From contig NZ_WIXM01000003.1 in NCBI RefSeq assembly GCF_010993965.1, forward strand, positions 124,001 through 188,000: 64,000 bases of DNA. Direction: 5' to 3'. Made by a program: the position numbers and the translations under genes. Shown here piece after piece: positions 1 through 9,638 of the stretch. Source of the stretch: Gracilibacillus sp. YIM 98692 (GTDB lineage: Bacteria; Bacillota; Bacilli; Bacillales; Amphibacillaceae). How positions within the stretch are numbered: the stretch's first letter is position 1; the number at the start of each line of letters is the position of its first letter. The notes beneath the pieces were generated by a model that saw only the letters and a list, made by a program, of their open reading frames with translations, had not been told where the DNA came from and did not search any database.

Positions 1-639
1 TTCAATTTTCGTTAGAATACTGTTGAAATCCCCTATCCCTTTTGCCGATAGTGTACGAATTGGGCCTGCAGAAATAGCATTGACACGAATACCATCTTTT
101 CCAAGATCGTTTGCAAGATACCTCATACTGGCATCAAGACTTGCTTTTGCAACCCCCATTACATTATAATTTTTCACAATACGTTCGCCACCGAGGTATG
201 TTAATGTAACAATACCACCACCTTCAGTCATTAAAGGCGCTGCTTCTCTAGCCGCTGCTACAAGCGAATATGCACTAATGTTATGCGCTAACAAGTAACC
301 ATCTCTACTAGTATCAACGAATTCACCTTGAAGATCTTCTTTTTTCGCAAAAGCAATACAGTGTGCTAGCCCATGAATCGTTCCTACGTCTTGCTTAATA
401 GATTGGAATGTGTTAGCTACAGCTTCATCATCTGTTACGTCACATTCGTAAAATAAAGCATCTTGCCCATCTAATGTTGCAGCTAATTTTTTCACAGGTT
501 TTTCAAAACGTTCATTTGCATAAGTGAAAATTAAACGTGCACCCGCTTCATGCAGAGAGCGTGCGATGCCCCATGCAATACTTCTTTTATTAGCGACACC
601 CATCACGACATAGGTGCGTCCTTCCAAAGAAAACTTCAT
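1..639 (-). CDS. fabI: Enoyl-[acyl-carrier-protein] reductase FabI (3' end outside window)
   Basis: NADH-dependent enoyl-ACP reductase that catalyses the last step of each type II fatty-acid elongation cycle in the cytoplasm. The frame is open from the ATG at 639 to the window edge, giving 213 of the usual 255-260 residues, so the C-terminus is missing. The N-terminus MKFSLEGRTYVVMGVANKRS is the FabI Rossmann start, and the active-site Y-x6-K appears as YNVMGVAK, followed by the family-typical SAGPIRTLSAKGI. A strong SD (taggagg) lies 8 bases upstream. It is a single-gene unit controlled by the FapR-type promoter just upstream. Identification is firm. Confidence 0.95.
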   Translation of the reverse strand, partial: MKFSLEGRTYVVMGVANKRSIAWGIARSLHEAGARLIFTYANERFEKPVKKLAATLDGQDALFYECDVTDDEAVANTFQSIKQDVGTIHGLAHCIAFAKKEDLQGEFVDTSRDGYLLAHNISAYSLVAAAREAAPLMTEGGGIVTLTYLGGERIVKNYNVMGVAKASLDASMRYLANDLGKDGIRVNAISAGPIRTLSAKGIGDFNSILTKIE

Positions 640-680
640 TTATTTACCTCCTACAGGTGATAATATCCTTTTATAGCTTG

Positions 681-727
681 TTATTAGTACCTGATACTAT
701 TTTATATGATTCCTATTAGAATCTCAA
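681..727 (-). promoter_or_regulatory. fabI promoter with FapR-type operator
   Basis: Reading the minus strand, TTGAGA (722-727) and TAAAAT (699-704) are separated by exactly 17 bases and form a sigma-A-type promoter. The near-palindrome TTATTAGTACCTGATACTAT at 681-700 starts inside the -10 box and covers the likely transcription start. It closely matches the published FapR operator core, TTAGTACCTGATACTAA. FapR is the malonyl-CoA-responsive repressor of Firmicute lipid synthesis. The same geometry recurs at fabH (32699-32744). Confidence 0.85.
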
Positions 728-729
728 AT

Positions 730-840
730 ATTTATCACGGCGAACAAATCGTCCATAAGCTTCCCACTTCAAGACTTAGAATTATGAAAGAAGGATAAGT
801 GGGGGATGAAGCCCCCCACAGATGGGAGTATATCTTTATA
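730..840 (-). repeat. Family B interspersed repeat, long form (copy B4)
   Basis: On the minus strand it begins ATAAAGATATAC, 13 bases after the yjbQ stop, and ends with the family signature TTATGGACG...CCGTGATAAA. Inside is a G/C-rich hairpin (GTGGGGG, 7-base loop, CCCCCAC). Other copies are at 11350-11508, 28002-28028, 39223-39263, 47942-47998 and 60361-60417. It fills most of the fabI-yjbQ intergenic space. Confidence 0.75.
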
Positions 841-853
841 CGAATTATAGATC

Positions 854-2701
854 TTACACATATTCTAAGAGCTGTTGTAATTCATCTACATATTCTTGTG
901 ACCCTGTTACGATTAACCTATCGTCATAACGTAATTCTGTATCACCATGAGGTACAATGGATTCTTTACTTCTAAAAATACGGACCATAATCACATCTCC
1001 TGTAAAAGGGAATTCTCTAATTACAGTGCCATCATAAGCGGTATTTTTCATACTAATTTCATACAAAGAGCTTTCTTGCTCTGTTAAAATACTAACAACA
1101 CTTGGTGATTCAATGAGTGCTTTCAATACTGTCTTAGAAGATAACAATACAGAAAAGACATCTACACCAATCTCTTTTAATCGCTTTTCAATTACTGGAA
1201 TCTCAATTCTCGCAATAACTCGCTCCACTCCAACTTTCTTAGCATAAGTAGCAATTTCTTCGTTCTTTTCCTCATCTCCAGTAGAAACTACCACAATATT
1301 ATGATCAAATACAAAAGAATCCTTCAATGTATCTAATTGATAACTTGCCAATTCTTGAATATCAAAAGCGGATTTAGAATTTTTATGAACATCAATATTT
1401 TCTTGTTTGGTATGGAATAAATGTGCTTGAAAGCTTTTACCATCCAACTCCCGAACAACAGGCAATGTTGCTTGATTTGTACCAATAAAGGCAATACTTT
1501 GTTGGTGATTCTCTGTATCATCTTTTTCATAAAATTTACTAAAAAATGCCGGAGTCAGGATACATGATAGGACAGCTACTAAAATCAAGGCTCCATGCAT
1601 ATCATTATCAATAACTCCTAATCTTTCCCCGATCGTCGCTGCTGCAATAACCAATGATAAAGTAGAAGTAAGTAACATACTAGCTGCAATCACTGTTTTG
1701 GTATCGTACCACTTTCTTAGTATAGCCACAGGTATCGCTTTGGAAATCAATAAAGCGATGAACAGTAAAGGGATTAAAGCAAGCACTTGTGGATTATCAA
1801 ATAATGCCCATAAATCTAACTCAACCCCAACCATTACAAAGAAAATAGGGATAAGAAATCCATAGCCAAAGCTATCTAATTTTTGAATCAATTCTTGATG
1901 AGGAGCAAGTAAGGAGACTAGAGCCCCCGCCAAAAAGGCTCCTAGAATGTTTTCTGCTCCGACTGTCTCCGATAAGGCAACAAGAAAAATAATTAATGTA
2001 AATACAGCTCTTGTCCCAATCTGAATCGTCCCTTTTGACATGGTTTCAATAAAGGATTGATTACGAAAGTGTTTTCCGACAAAATAAAGCAGTACACCTA
2101 CAGCAAACAATACTAATAATAACCACATGTTTCCTGCTTCTTCTCCGTAAAAGGATACGAAAACAGCAAGTAAAATCATGGTTGCTAAATCAGCAATCAC
2201 AGCAATCAGCAAAATGGTTTGTCCAACTGTTGTTTGCATAGCTTGGGCTTCTTTTAAAGTTGGAACAACCACTCCTAATGATATGGTCGAGATGATTAGT
2301 GTCATCAGCCATACATTATCTATAAATCCTAGCACTACGAATAGATAAGATAATCCAAATGAAAGAATTAATATAGCTGCAAAGATGAAACTTGCAATAA
2401 TTACCGGATTCGGCATATTTTTTTTTGCCGACTTTTGCGTTTTTTTATTAGAGAATATAGAAAAATCTATTTCTAAACCACTCAAAAACATTAGAAAAAT
2501 AAACCCTAACGTTGATAGAGTTTCAAGCCAATTACTTTCTTCTACCAAATCAAAGCCACTTTGGCCTATGATTAACCCAACAATTATTTCAGCGACAACG
2601 ACAGGAATTAGTTTCAGTCGAAATCGATGTAATAAAATAGGGGTTAAAAAGGCTGCGACAATAACGATCACAAGGGAACTAACGGATTCTCCATGTGGCA
2701 T
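854..2701 (-). CDS. yjbQ: CPA2-family monovalent cation/proton antiporter with RCK domain (YjbQ)
   Basis: A 615-residue integral membrane antiporter of the KefB/CPA2 superfamily, probably exchanging K+ or Na+ for H+. Residues 1-380 contain about twelve hydrophobic segments, including FLSGLEIDF and the helix FLIPIFFVMVGVELDL. From about residue 400 a Rossmann-like regulatory module (AFIGTNQATLPVVREL) follows, and a TrkA-C-like domain ends the protein. Length and architecture match B. subtilis YjbQ, which is also near prpE. The start at 2701 has an SD (agaggag). Only 18 bases separate it from mgtE, so the two genes are probably co-transcribed. The transported ion cannot be read from sequence. 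Confidence 0.9.
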   Translation of the reverse strand: MPHGESVSSLVIVIVAAFLTPILLHRFRLKLIPVVVAEIIVGLIIGQSGFDLVEESNWLETLSTLGFIFLMFLSGLEIDFSIFSNKKTQKSAKKNMPNPVIIASFIFAAILILSFGLSYLFVVLGFIDNVWLMTLIISTISLGVVVPTLKEAQAMQTTVGQTILLIAVIADLATMILLAVFVSFYGEEAGNMWLLLVLFAVGVLLYFVGKHFRNQSFIETMSKGTIQIGTRAVFTLIIFLVALSETVGAENILGAFLAGALVSLLAPHQELIQKLDSFGYGFLIPIFFVMVGVELDLWALFDNPQVLALIPLLFIALLISKAIPVAILRKWYDTKTVIAASMLLTSTLSLVIAAATIGERLGVIDNDMHGALILVAVLSCILTPAFFSKFYEKDDTENHQQSIAFIGTNQATLPVVRELDGKSFQAHLFHTKQENIDVHKNSKSAFDIQELASYQLDTLKDSFVFDHNIVVVSTGDEEKNEEIATYAKKVGVERVIARIEIPVIEKRLKEIGVDVFSVLLSSKTVLKALIESPSVVSILTEQESSLYEISMKNTAYDGTVIREFPFTGDVIMVRIFRSKESIVPHGDTELRYDDRLIVTGSQEYVDELQQLLEYV

Positions 2702-2719
2702 AATGTCTTACACTCCTCT

Positions 2720-4084
2720 CTAGAGCAAAAATTTCATAAAAGCTGTTGCTAGTCCAAAATAAATCAAAATAGAAATAATATCATTTAATGTTGTTATAAA
2801 AGGGCCTGATGCAACAGCAGGATCAATTTTCAATCGGTGCATAACAAGGGGAACAATTGCACCAGCAATGGTCGCTACCATTAAGGTACACATAATCGAT
2901 ATGCCAACTAAAATACCTAAATAAATATCTGAATACACAAAGGCAACTACGATAGTAATGACTACACCACAACAAGTACCTGTAATGACTCCAGTTCTTG
3001 CCTCCTGCCAAATCACTCTGGCACGGCCAATCTTGTCCATTTCCCCTGTTGAAATGCTTCGAACAGCAACTGCTAAAGCTTGTGTTCCCGTGTTTCCAGC
3101 CATACCTGCAATCAAAGGTATGAAAATAGCTAAAATAGCCACCTGTTCTAATGTTTCTTCAAAACGGCCAATAATATTTGCAGTAATCATCCCTAAAAAT
3201 AATAGTGCGATAAGCCATGGCAACCTTTTTTTAGCAGATGAAAAAGCTGTATCACCAAAACGTTCTACATCCGAAATACCAGCTAGCTTGGAATAATCAT
3301 CACTAGCTTCTTCATCCATGACGTCCATAATATCATCAACTGTAATAATCCCTAATAAATGGCCTTTAAAATCAATAACAGGTAATGCTAAAAAATCATA
3401 ATCACGCATCATTTGTGCTATCTCTTCCTGCCCTTCACCAACTGGAACAGACACAACTCGTTCATGCATAATATCTTGTATCAGCCAGCCTCCTTCTGCG
3501 ATGATTAAGTCACGAAGAGAAATAACGCCAGCTAATTTCTTAGAAGAATCTACCACATAAATGTAGTAGATCGTCTCTGCGTCTGGTGCTTCCTGTCTTA
3601 GATGTCTCATTGCCTCTTTAACTGTCATTTCTAACTGTATGACAACATATTCAGTTGTCATAATACTTCCTGCTGTTTTTTCTTCATAATGCAGTAATTC
3701 TTTTATTTCCTCAGAGGCTTCTTTATCCATAATCGTTAAGAAACTTGCTACTTTGTTTTTATCTAACTCATTTAACAAATCAACGGCATCATCTGTTGAC
3801 ATTTCTTCTAATATTTTAGCTGCATAAGCAGGAACCATTTCAATTAAAATATCAGCAACTGTATCACGTTCGACGTGTTCAATTACTTCCGCCATTTCTT
3901 CTGGGGAAAGATAGGAATAAATCAAAAAGCGGATATCTTCCTCTTGTTCTTCAAAAATTTTGGCTTGGTCGTATGGGTGTATTTCTAAAAAGTCTGCACG
4001 AAATTGGTCAATTTGCTTATTCACTAATGCCTTTTGTATATTTTCCCATAATTCCATGCGCTCATGTTGTTCTAAATGCTCCAC
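2720..4084 (-). CDS. mgtE: Magnesium transporter MgtE
   Basis: Mg2+ channel/transporter of the plasma membrane, 454 residues. An N-terminal helical MgtE_N domain (about 20-125) precedes two CBS domains (about 135-255, cytoplasmic Mg2+ sensor) and five membrane helices (about 285-454). Pore-family motifs include PLIAGMAGNTGTQAL and DPAVASGPF. The start codon is GTG at 4084 with an AAGGAGG SD nine bases upstream. It is the first gene of a two-gene unit with yjbQ. I found no M-box-sized leader: the gap to the divergent rodA-type gene is only about 250 bases. Confidence 0.95.
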   Translation of the reverse strand: MEHLEQHERMELWENIQKALVNKQIDQFRADFLEIHPYDQAKIFEEQEEDIRFLIYSYLSPEEMAEVIEHVERDTVADILIEMVPAYAAKILEEMSTDDAVDLLNELDKNKVASFLTIMDKEASEEIKELLHYEEKTAGSIMTTEYVVIQLEMTVKEAMRHLRQEAPDAETIYYIYVVDSSKKLAGVISLRDLIIAEGGWLIQDIMHERVVSVPVGEGQEEIAQMMRDYDFLALPVIDFKGHLLGIITVDDIMDVMDEEASDDYSKLAGISDVERFGDTAFSSAKKRLPWLIALLFLGMITANIIGRFEETLEQVAILAIFIPLIAGMAGNTGTQALAVAVRSISTGEMDKIGRARVIWQEARTGVITGTCCGVVITIVVAFVYSDIYLGILVGISIMCTLMVATIAGAIVPLVMHRLKIDPAVASGPFITTLNDIISILIYFGLATAFMKFLL

Positions 4085-4336
4085 TCTGAACGGCCTCCTT
4101 CCTATCTATTACAATATGTACGATTCTACATATTTCCCTAATATATATGCAATAATTTCGATATAACTGTTAAAAGAATAACATATCTTGCTATGAAATA
4201 CGTTAAATTTACTTCATCTTATTATTACATTTTCATAGGATAATTATAAAAAAGTAGCAGTTTTGATTCTCAAATAGTGGAATTTCCTCTATACTATACA
4301 ATAGATGAATTTTGTGAGAGGAAGAAATATTTCATT

Positions 4337-5524
4337 ATGTCTCAAGAAAATAAAAATCCAAAAATAGATTATTCGCTAATTTTCATCATTATTTTATTAG
4401 CGATATTAAGTGTGTTTACTTTATATACATTAGACCCATATTTAAAGCAAAAATATGCACAAACCTTTTATATAAATCAAATCACCTGGTTTATAGCTGG
4501 TTCGATTGTCATTGGTATCGTTATGTTGTTTGATTATGAACGTTTGCGCCAAGTGTCTTGGCTTTTTTATAGCTTAGGCCTGCTTTCATTAATTATGCTT
4601 TACTTTCATTTCCCTCCTGGGATAGCCAAAGAAGTAAATGGTGCTTGGGGTTGGTTTCAATTCCCAGTACTTGGAACCATGCAGCCTGCAGAATTTATGA
4701 AAGTTTTCTTAATTATTTTCTTGGCTCATATCATGGTCGTTCATAATGAAAAATACCCTGCCCATACGGTAAAAATGGATTTATGGCTGTTGTGCAAAAT
4801 AGGTATAACAGCTATTGTCCCCATCTACTTTTTAGCAAAGCAACCAGATATGGGAGGGGTTTTAGTATTTATTGCGATTACAGCAACTATGATTCTCGTA
4901 TCAGGAATAAAATGGCGTATTATTTTAACTGTTGTTGCAGCTGGAATTTTCACAGCCATTTGTATCATTGTTATTTACTTGGCATTTCCTGATCAAATGG
5001 AAACCTTCCTAGAAAATACCGGGTTACACCATGTGGAAGGTAGATTTCAAGGGTGGTTGTCTCCAGAAGAATATAGTCAAAGTGGTGCATACCAAGTTAT
5101 ACGTGCAATGAGAGCCATAGGTTCAGGGCAATTATCCGGTAAAGGGATTGGTATTTTTGAAGTAGCACCAGGGATTCCTGAATATCATACCGATATGATT
5201 TTCACTGCTGTTGCAGAGCAATTTGGTTTTATAGGCTCCAGTATTGTTATCACTATTTACTTTTTACTCATTTACCGTCTTATTTTTATCGCATTGAAAT
5301 CAAAAGATCCATTTGGAAGCTATATGATTACTGGAATTATAGGAATGTTCACTTTCCAAGTATTTCAAAACATTGGAATGTCCATAAAACTCCTTCCTAT
5401 TACTGGTTTACCTCTACCATTTATCAGCTATGGAGGTAGCTCGACATTAACTTATATGCTGGCTATTGGTATCGTTTTGAATGTTTATTATCGTATAAAA
5501 ACCTATATGTTTGACGAATCCTAG
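4337..5524 (+). CDS. rodA: RodA/FtsW-family (SEDS) peptidoglycan polymerase
   Basis: A polytopic SEDS glycosyltransferase that polymerises glycan strands from lipid II. It has about ten hydrophobic segments, the catalytic-Asp motif KQPDMGG, and the C-terminal signature LLPITGLPLPFISYGGSS. The preceding NIGMSIK makes it more RodA-like than FtsW- or SpoVE-like, so the symbol is a best guess. I chose ATG 4337 (395 aa). An in-frame ATG at 4277 lies inside the probable promoter (TATACT at 4290-4295), whereas 4337 follows a gagagg SD. It is transcribed toward prpE with 29 bases between them. Confidence 0.88.
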   Translation: MSQENKNPKIDYSLIFIIILLAILSVFTLYTLDPYLKQKYAQTFYINQITWFIAGSIVIGIVMLFDYERLRQVSWLFYSLGLLSLIMLYFHFPPGIAKEVNGAWGWFQFPVLGTMQPAEFMKVFLIIFLAHIMVVHNEKYPAHTVKMDLWLLCKIGITAIVPIYFLAKQPDMGGVLVFIAITATMILVSGIKWRIILTVVAAGIFTAICIIVIYLAFPDQMETFLENTGLHHVEGRFQGWLSPEEYSQSGAYQVIRAMRAIGSGQLSGKGIGIFEVAPGIPEYHTDMIFTAVAEQFGFIGSSIVITIYFLLIYRLIFIALKSKDPFGSYMITGIIGMFTFQVFQNIGMSIKLLPITGLPLPFISYGGSSTLTYMLAIGIVLNVYYRIKTYMFDES

Positions 5525-5553
5525 GAATAACCTTATGAGTGAGGAGTTTCATG

Positions 5554-6297
5554 ATGAGAGTAGATATAATAGGTGATATTCATGGTTGTTATGATGAATT
5601 ACTCGAATTAATCAAGAAGTTGGGGTATGAAATAAAAGGAGATAATATCACTCACCCTGATCAACGAAAGCTTGCATTTGTTGGAGATTTAACAGACAGA
5701 GGCCCAAACTCTATTGCTGTCATTCGACTTGTATACCAAATCGTCATTCAACAACAAAATGGCTTTTATGTCCCTGGGAACCACTGTAATAAGCTCTATC
5801 GATATTTCCTGGGAAATAATGTTCAGGTAACTCATGGCCTTGAAACAACAGTTGCAGAATATAAGCAATTACCTGATTCAGAACAAGAAGAAATTAAAGG
5901 TAAAATGATAGCATTATATGAAAAGTCCCCATTATATATAAAACTGCCAGAGGCAGAGGTTGTCATCGCTCATGCTGGTATTCGTGAAAAAGATATCGGT
6001 AAAGTAAATAAACAAGTTAAAACCTTTGTGTTATACGGGGACATCACGGGTGAAAAGCACCCTGATGGAAGACCTATTCGCCGTGACTGGGCTCAACATT
6101 ATCATGGAGATCACTGGATTGTTTATGGCCATACCCCTGTAACAAAAGCCCGATTTGTTCATAAGACCGTCAATATCGATACAGGTTGTGTTTTTGGTAA
6201 CAAGTTATCAGCCTTTCGTTTGCCTGAAGAAACAATTGTAGATGTTGAGTCCCGACAACCTTTTGTAGAAGAGAAATTTAACAGGGATATAAAATAA
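5554..6297 (+). CDS. prpE: Bis(5'-nucleosyl)-tetraphosphatase PrpE
   Basis: A calcineurin-like metallophosphoesterase that hydrolyses diadenosine tetraphosphate; the B. subtilis homologue also affects germination. All metal-site motifs are visible: DIHG, GDLTDRG, GNH, AHAG and GHTP. The length of 247 residues is typical. Three starts are possible (GTG 5539, ATG 5551, ATG 5554). GAGGAG at 5541-5546 gives the best spacing (7 bases) to ATG 5554 and yields [11 protein letters not shown], close to the family N-terminus. A bidirectional terminator follows at once. Confidence 0.93.
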   Translation: MRVDIIGDIHGCYDELLELIKKLGYEIKGDNITHPDQRKLAFVGDLTDRGPNSIAVIRLVYQIVIQQQNGFYVPGNHCNKLYRYFLGNNVQVTHGLETTVAEYKQLPDSEQEEIKGKMIALYEKSPLYIKLPEAEVVIAHAGIREKDIGKVNKQVKTFVLYGDITGEKHPDGRPIRRDWAQHYHGDHWIVYGHTPVTKARFVHKTVNIDTGCVFGNKLSAFRLPEETIVDVESRQPFVEEKFNRDIK

Positions 6298-6324
6298 GCC
6301 GTCCATAATGGGCGGCTTATTTTC
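6291..6324. terminator. Bidirectional terminator between prpE and yjbO
   Basis: AAAATAAGCC pairs with GGCTTATTTT, extended inward by further pairs, and has A/T runs on both sides. It overlaps the prpE stop codon and serves the convergent genes prpE and yjbO. Confidence 0.85.
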
Positions 6325-6351
6325 TGGTCTCTATAATATTCTTCTACATAT

Positions 6352-7254
6352 TTAACCCTTATTCTGAAAATTCTTTGGTCTTGCAACTAACGGTTCCATA
6401 TCCTCTGGTAATGGGACGGAAAAATGCATCCGATCTTTTTTAATGGGATGATAAAAAGATATACTTTCACAATGTAATGCCTGACGATTAATTTGCGTTC
6501 TATCCCCTTTATATAATTTATCTCCAAGTAGTGGATGACCAAGATGAGTAAAATGAACACGTATTTGATGAGTTCTTCCTGTTTCTAAGCTAATAGACAA
6601 TAAAGAATAATCCTCCCATTCACTGATGACCTCGTAGTTAGTTATCGCTTCTTGCCCATTTGGATCTATTTTTCTCTCTAAAATCGAATCAGGATGCCTC
6701 CCAATCGGAAGTTGAATCGAACCTTTTTTCTTTTGCAAATGACCTGAGACTAACGCCCGATATGTACGATTCACTACTCCAGATTTTTGATCTTTCATTA
6801 AAATAGAATGACTATAGCGATGTTTAGCAATTAAAAGCAACCCTGAAGTATCACGATCCAATCTTGTCACGACATGTACCGTATAGGGCAATCCTTGTTG
6901 ATTATAATGATAAATAATTCCATTTGCTAATGTATTTTTTAAATGATGGAAAGATGGGATAGTTGCCATATAAGCTGCTTTATTTAATACTAAGATATCA
7001 CTATCTTCATAAACAATATTTAATGGAATATATTTTGGTGTGACAAGTTCACTTCGTTTTTCTGGCGGAAATATAACCTCAACCAAGTCTTTTTCTTTTA
7101 ACACATATCTCACGTTTACTTCTATTCCATTGACTAATATTTCCCCGCCGTCATATTTTACGGCATTTAGCGTTCTTCTTGACATCCCTTTTACTTTTGA
7201 AAGGTAATCCCTAAGCAGAAGTTGTTCATGTTGTTTATCTACTTGCCATTTCAA
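6352..7254 (-). CDS. yjbO: RluA-family 23S/tRNA pseudouridine synthase (YjbO)
   Basis: Isomerises uridine to pseudouridine in structured RNA; the exact target is unknown. An N-terminal S4-like RNA-binding segment (about 10-75, LRDYLSKVKGMSRRTLNAV) precedes the catalytic domain with motif RLDRDTSGLLL, which carries the catalytic Asp, and the RTHQIRVH motif. The 300-residue length fits the RluA/RluD class. The SD is weak (ggtga, 12 bases away). It lies 23 bases behind nadF in the relQ-nadF-yjbO operon, the same order as in B. subtilis. Confidence 0.92.
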   Translation of the reverse strand: MKWQVDKQHEQLLLRDYLSKVKGMSRRTLNAVKYDGGEILVNGIEVNVRYVLKEKDLVEVIFPPEKRSELVTPKYIPLNIVYEDSDILVLNKAAYMATIPSFHHLKNTLANGIIYHYNQQGLPYTVHVVTRLDRDTSGLLLIAKHRYSHSILMKDQKSGVVNRTYRALVSGHLQKKKGSIQLPIGRHPDSILERKIDPNGQEAITNYEVISEWEDYSLLSISLETGRTHQIRVHFTHLGHPLLGDKLYKGDRTQINRQALHCESISFYHPIKKDRMHFSVPLPEDMEPLVARPKNFQNKG

Positions 7255-7277
7255 CTTACGTCACCAAGTTCCTTTCC

Positions 7278-8084
7278 CTATTCTCTTTCATCTGAAATAA
7301 ATGAATCATGTACTCTTTTCCAAAATGGAAAAGCGCGAAAGCGAGCAAACCTAATTTTTTTATCGGAAACTTTACATTCAATACTCTCTACCTCTTCATA
7401 TTCACCCGTATGATGATCGATTGTTATTAAAAAGCTTCGATCACGGTGTAATGGTTTTAATTCACAATCATGATGTTTAGGTAAAATAAGAGGAGAGCCT
7501 ACCGTTCTAAATACTCGGTTATTTATTGACGCCATTTCAGTTAATTGAAATGCATCTAATGAAGGATGAATAATCGCCCCACCTAACGCTTTATTATACG
7601 CGGTACTACCAGATGGGGTCGACATACATAATCCGTCACCACGGAAACGTTCAAAATGCTCCCCTTTTATTAGTACATCCACCACTACGGTACCATCTGC
7701 CGATTTAACAGAGGCTTCATTAAGCGCTAAAAATTGTTGTGGTTGAGCATTGCCATTTGGATGAATTTTTATATCTAGCAAAGGATATTCTACTGTTTCA
7801 AAAGGCTTTTTTGCTATTTCGATAATTAATTTTTCTACTTCATGTGGCAGCCAATCGGCATAAAATCCTAAGTGTCCAGTGTGCATACCCACGAAGGCCG
7901 TTTCATTTAAACGATGTTGATAATTATGAAAAGCTTCTAAAAAAGTACCATCTCCACCGATAGAGATGACAATATCTGGGGTTTCTTCATCATATTCTAA
8001 AGAAAAATCTTTTAAATATTGCTTCATTCTCGATTTTAACACGTCCGATTTATGATCCCCTTTTGAAGTAATCGCAAAACGCAT
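7278..8084 (-). CDS. nadF: NAD kinase
   Basis: Phosphorylates NAD to NADP in the cytoplasm. The GGDGT motif at about residue 42, the NE motif (LNEASVK) and the TPSGSTAYN motif are all present. It aligns end to end, from memory, with B. subtilis NadF/PpnK (RFARFRPFPFWKRV is nearly identical). The start at 8084 gives MRFAITSKG with the AAAGGAGG SD 8 bases away; the in-frame ATG at 8090 would be only 2 bases from the SD. It sits 14 bases from the relQ stop. Confidence 0.95.
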   Translation of the reverse strand: MRFAITSKGDHKSDVLKSRMKQYLKDFSLEYDEETPDIVISIGGDGTFLEAFHNYQHRLNETAFVGMHTGHLGFYADWLPHEVEKLIIEIAKKPFETVEYPLLDIKIHPNGNAQPQQFLALNEASVKSADGTVVVDVLIKGEHFERFRGDGLCMSTPSGSTAYNKALGGAIIHPSLDAFQLTEMASINNRVFRTVGSPLILPKHHDCELKPLHRDRSFLITIDHHTGEYEEVESIECKVSDKKIRFARFRAFPFWKRVHDSFISDERE

Positions 8085-8098
8085 CGTCATAACCTCCT

Positions 8099-8719
8099 TT
8101 AATCTTTTCTTTTATATGTGTAAAAAATACGCTGAGCTTCCTGAATTTCATCTTTTATCTTCGACATTTCCTCATCTAGTTTAAAGGCAGCTTCAGCCGC
8201 TCTTTTTAAACGAGATTGGACTTTTTCTGGCATTTTTCCTTCATATTTATAATTTAGTGAATGCTCATTTGTTGCCCAAAAATTCATGGCTAAAGTACGG
8301 ATTTGAATTTCTGCAATCATCTGTCGTTGACCATAAATAGTTTCTACTGGATATCGTATAATTAGATGATAGGATCTATAACCACTTTCTTTTTTATTTT
8401 GGATATAATCTCTTTCTTCTATTACATGAAAATCATTACGAGTGCGTAAACGTCTTACAATATCATAGATATCGTCTACAAATTGACATACAACACGAAC
8501 ACCTGCGATATCCTGTAAATCTGTATCCATATGATCATATGATATATTTTTTCTTTTCATTTTCTCCTTTATACTCGACACAGGCTTTACTCTTCCTGTG
8601 ACAAATTCTATTGGCGAATGATTGGATTCATATTCAAACTGTTCTCTCATCCCTTTTAACTTCACTTTTAATTCTTCTACCACCTGTGCATAAGGTGCCA
8701 AAAAAGTCTTCCAGTCCAT
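8099..8719 (-). CDS. relQ: Small alarmone synthetase RelQ/YjbM ((p)ppGpp synthase)
   Basis: A stand-alone RelA/SpoT-type synthetase domain without hydrolase, TGS or ACT domains that makes (p)ppGpp from ATP and GDP/GTP. Diagnostic stretches are [36 protein letters not shown] and [21 protein letters not shown] longer frame begins with TTG at 8782. I chose ATG 8719 (206 aa) because the B. subtilis protein starts at the same alignment position ([10 protein letters not shown]) and an aggtggt SD precedes it. First gene of relQ-nadF-yjbO, coupling alarmone and NADP synthesis. Divergent from yjbK. Confidence 0.93.
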   Translation of the reverse strand: MDWKTFLAPYAQVVEELKVKLKGMREQFEYESNHSPIEFVTGRVKPVSSIKEKMKRKNISYDHMDTDLQDIAGVRVVCQFVDDIYDIVRRLRTRNDFHVIEERDYIQNKKESGYRSYHLIIRYPVETIYGQRQMIAEIQIRTLAMNFWATNEHSLNYKYEGKMPEKVQSRLKRAAEAAFKLDEEMSKIKDEIQEAQRIFYTYKRKD

Positions 8720-8903
8720 GTCTAGCACCACCTTCACCTGTCCATTTCCAAGCCTTTTTATGTTTATTTTACCATATTTCAAAACTGTTATCGCCTATTA
8801 GCTTGTTTCCGCTGCCAAAAAAAATGAAGCAGAAAGTTTTGCAATTTATCCGCATATAGACCAAAATAAGAAACAGAGTGTTTGGAAAGGAGATATTGTG
8901 TTC

Positions 8904-9482
8904 ATGTCACAAGAAATTGAAATAGAATTTAAAAATTTATTAACAAAAAAGGAATTTAATCAAGTTTTAAAATACTTTTTGACAAATGACTCTCATAAGA
9001 TAGTACAAGTCAACCATTATTTTGAAACAAAAGCAATGGACTTAAAAAATAAACAAGCCGCTTTGCGTATAAGAGAAAAAGAAGACAGCTATCAATTAAC
9101 ACTTAAACAACCTAATCCAGAAGGTGCCGGCTTGTTAGAAACACATGCAAATCTTACAGAAGATGAAGCAAGTGATTGGATAAACGATGAGGTGAAATAT
9201 AACCAAAAAATAGTAAAACAATTACAACAGCTCGACATCGACTATAACAAACTCCATTATGGCGGACAATTAAAAACAGTGCGATATGAGTTTCCTTACA
9301 AAGATACCACCATCGTTCTTGATCATAGCTTTTATAACGATGTTGAAGACTATGAGTTAGAGCTAGAAGCAAAAGATGAAGCATATGGGAAAGAAATTTT
9401 TGATGACATCCTTCATCAATTCGATATTCCATTACGAAAGACAGACAATAAGATCAAACGGTTTTACACGACAATACGTTAA
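8904..9482 (+). CDS. yjbK: CYTH-domain triphosphate tunnel protein (YjbK)
   Basis: A member of the CYTH/triphosphate-tunnel-metalloenzyme superfamily, which acts on organic or inorganic triphosphates. The N-terminal ExExK signature is visible as EIEIEFK, followed by alternating acidic and basic strands (ALRIREKEDSYQLTLK). The length of 192 residues matches B. subtilis YjbK. AAAGGAG at 8886-8892 could serve a GTG at 8898 or the ATG at 8904; the ATG gives the family N-terminus MSQEIEIEF. It is divergent from relQ, suggesting a link to triphosphate or alarmone metabolism, but the substrate is unknown. Confidence 0.9.
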   Translation: MSQEIEIEFKNLLTKKEFNQVLKYFLTNDSHKIVQVNHYFETKAMDLKNKQAALRIREKEDSYQLTLKQPNPEGAGLLETHANLTEDEASDWINDEVKYNQKIVKQLQQLDIDYNKLHYGGQLKTVRYEFPYKDTTIVLDHSFYNDVEDYELELEAKDEAYGKEIFDDILHQFDIPLRKTDNKIKRFYTTIR

Positions 9483-9542
9483 ACTGTATAATAACAGTTG
9501 AACCCTTACCATGAGTAGATTTATTTCACGCAATCACATAAG

Positions 9543-9612
9543 TTGCTTGAATCAAGTCATCACTGTTACAATATAGTAACGAAATAAAGGTGCTCCTTTA
9601 CGTAATACGTAA
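9543..9612 (+). promoter_or_regulatory. Probable yjbI-spxH promoter and 15-bp palindrome
   Basis: TTGCTT (9543-9548) and TACAAT (9567-9572), 18 bases apart, form a plausible sigma-A promoter. Downstream, in the expected 5' leader, lies the perfect odd palindrome TTACGTA-A-TACGTAA (9598-9612), 26 bases before the yjbI start. It could be an operator for an unidentified dimeric repressor. The palindrome is directly observed; its role is inference. Confidence 0.5.
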
Positions 9613-9638
9613 CATCGAATGAAAGGTTAGGAAAAAAC

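Noticed and set aside
4085-4336. Possible M-box Mg2+ riboswitch upstream of mgtE
   Set aside because: The divergent gap is only about 250 bases, and I found neither the conserved core nor a terminator before mgtE.
8720-8782. 21-residue extension of RelQ from TTG 8782
   Set aside because: Homologues start at MDWK-like sequence, an SD precedes ATG 8719, and the extension shows no family similarity.
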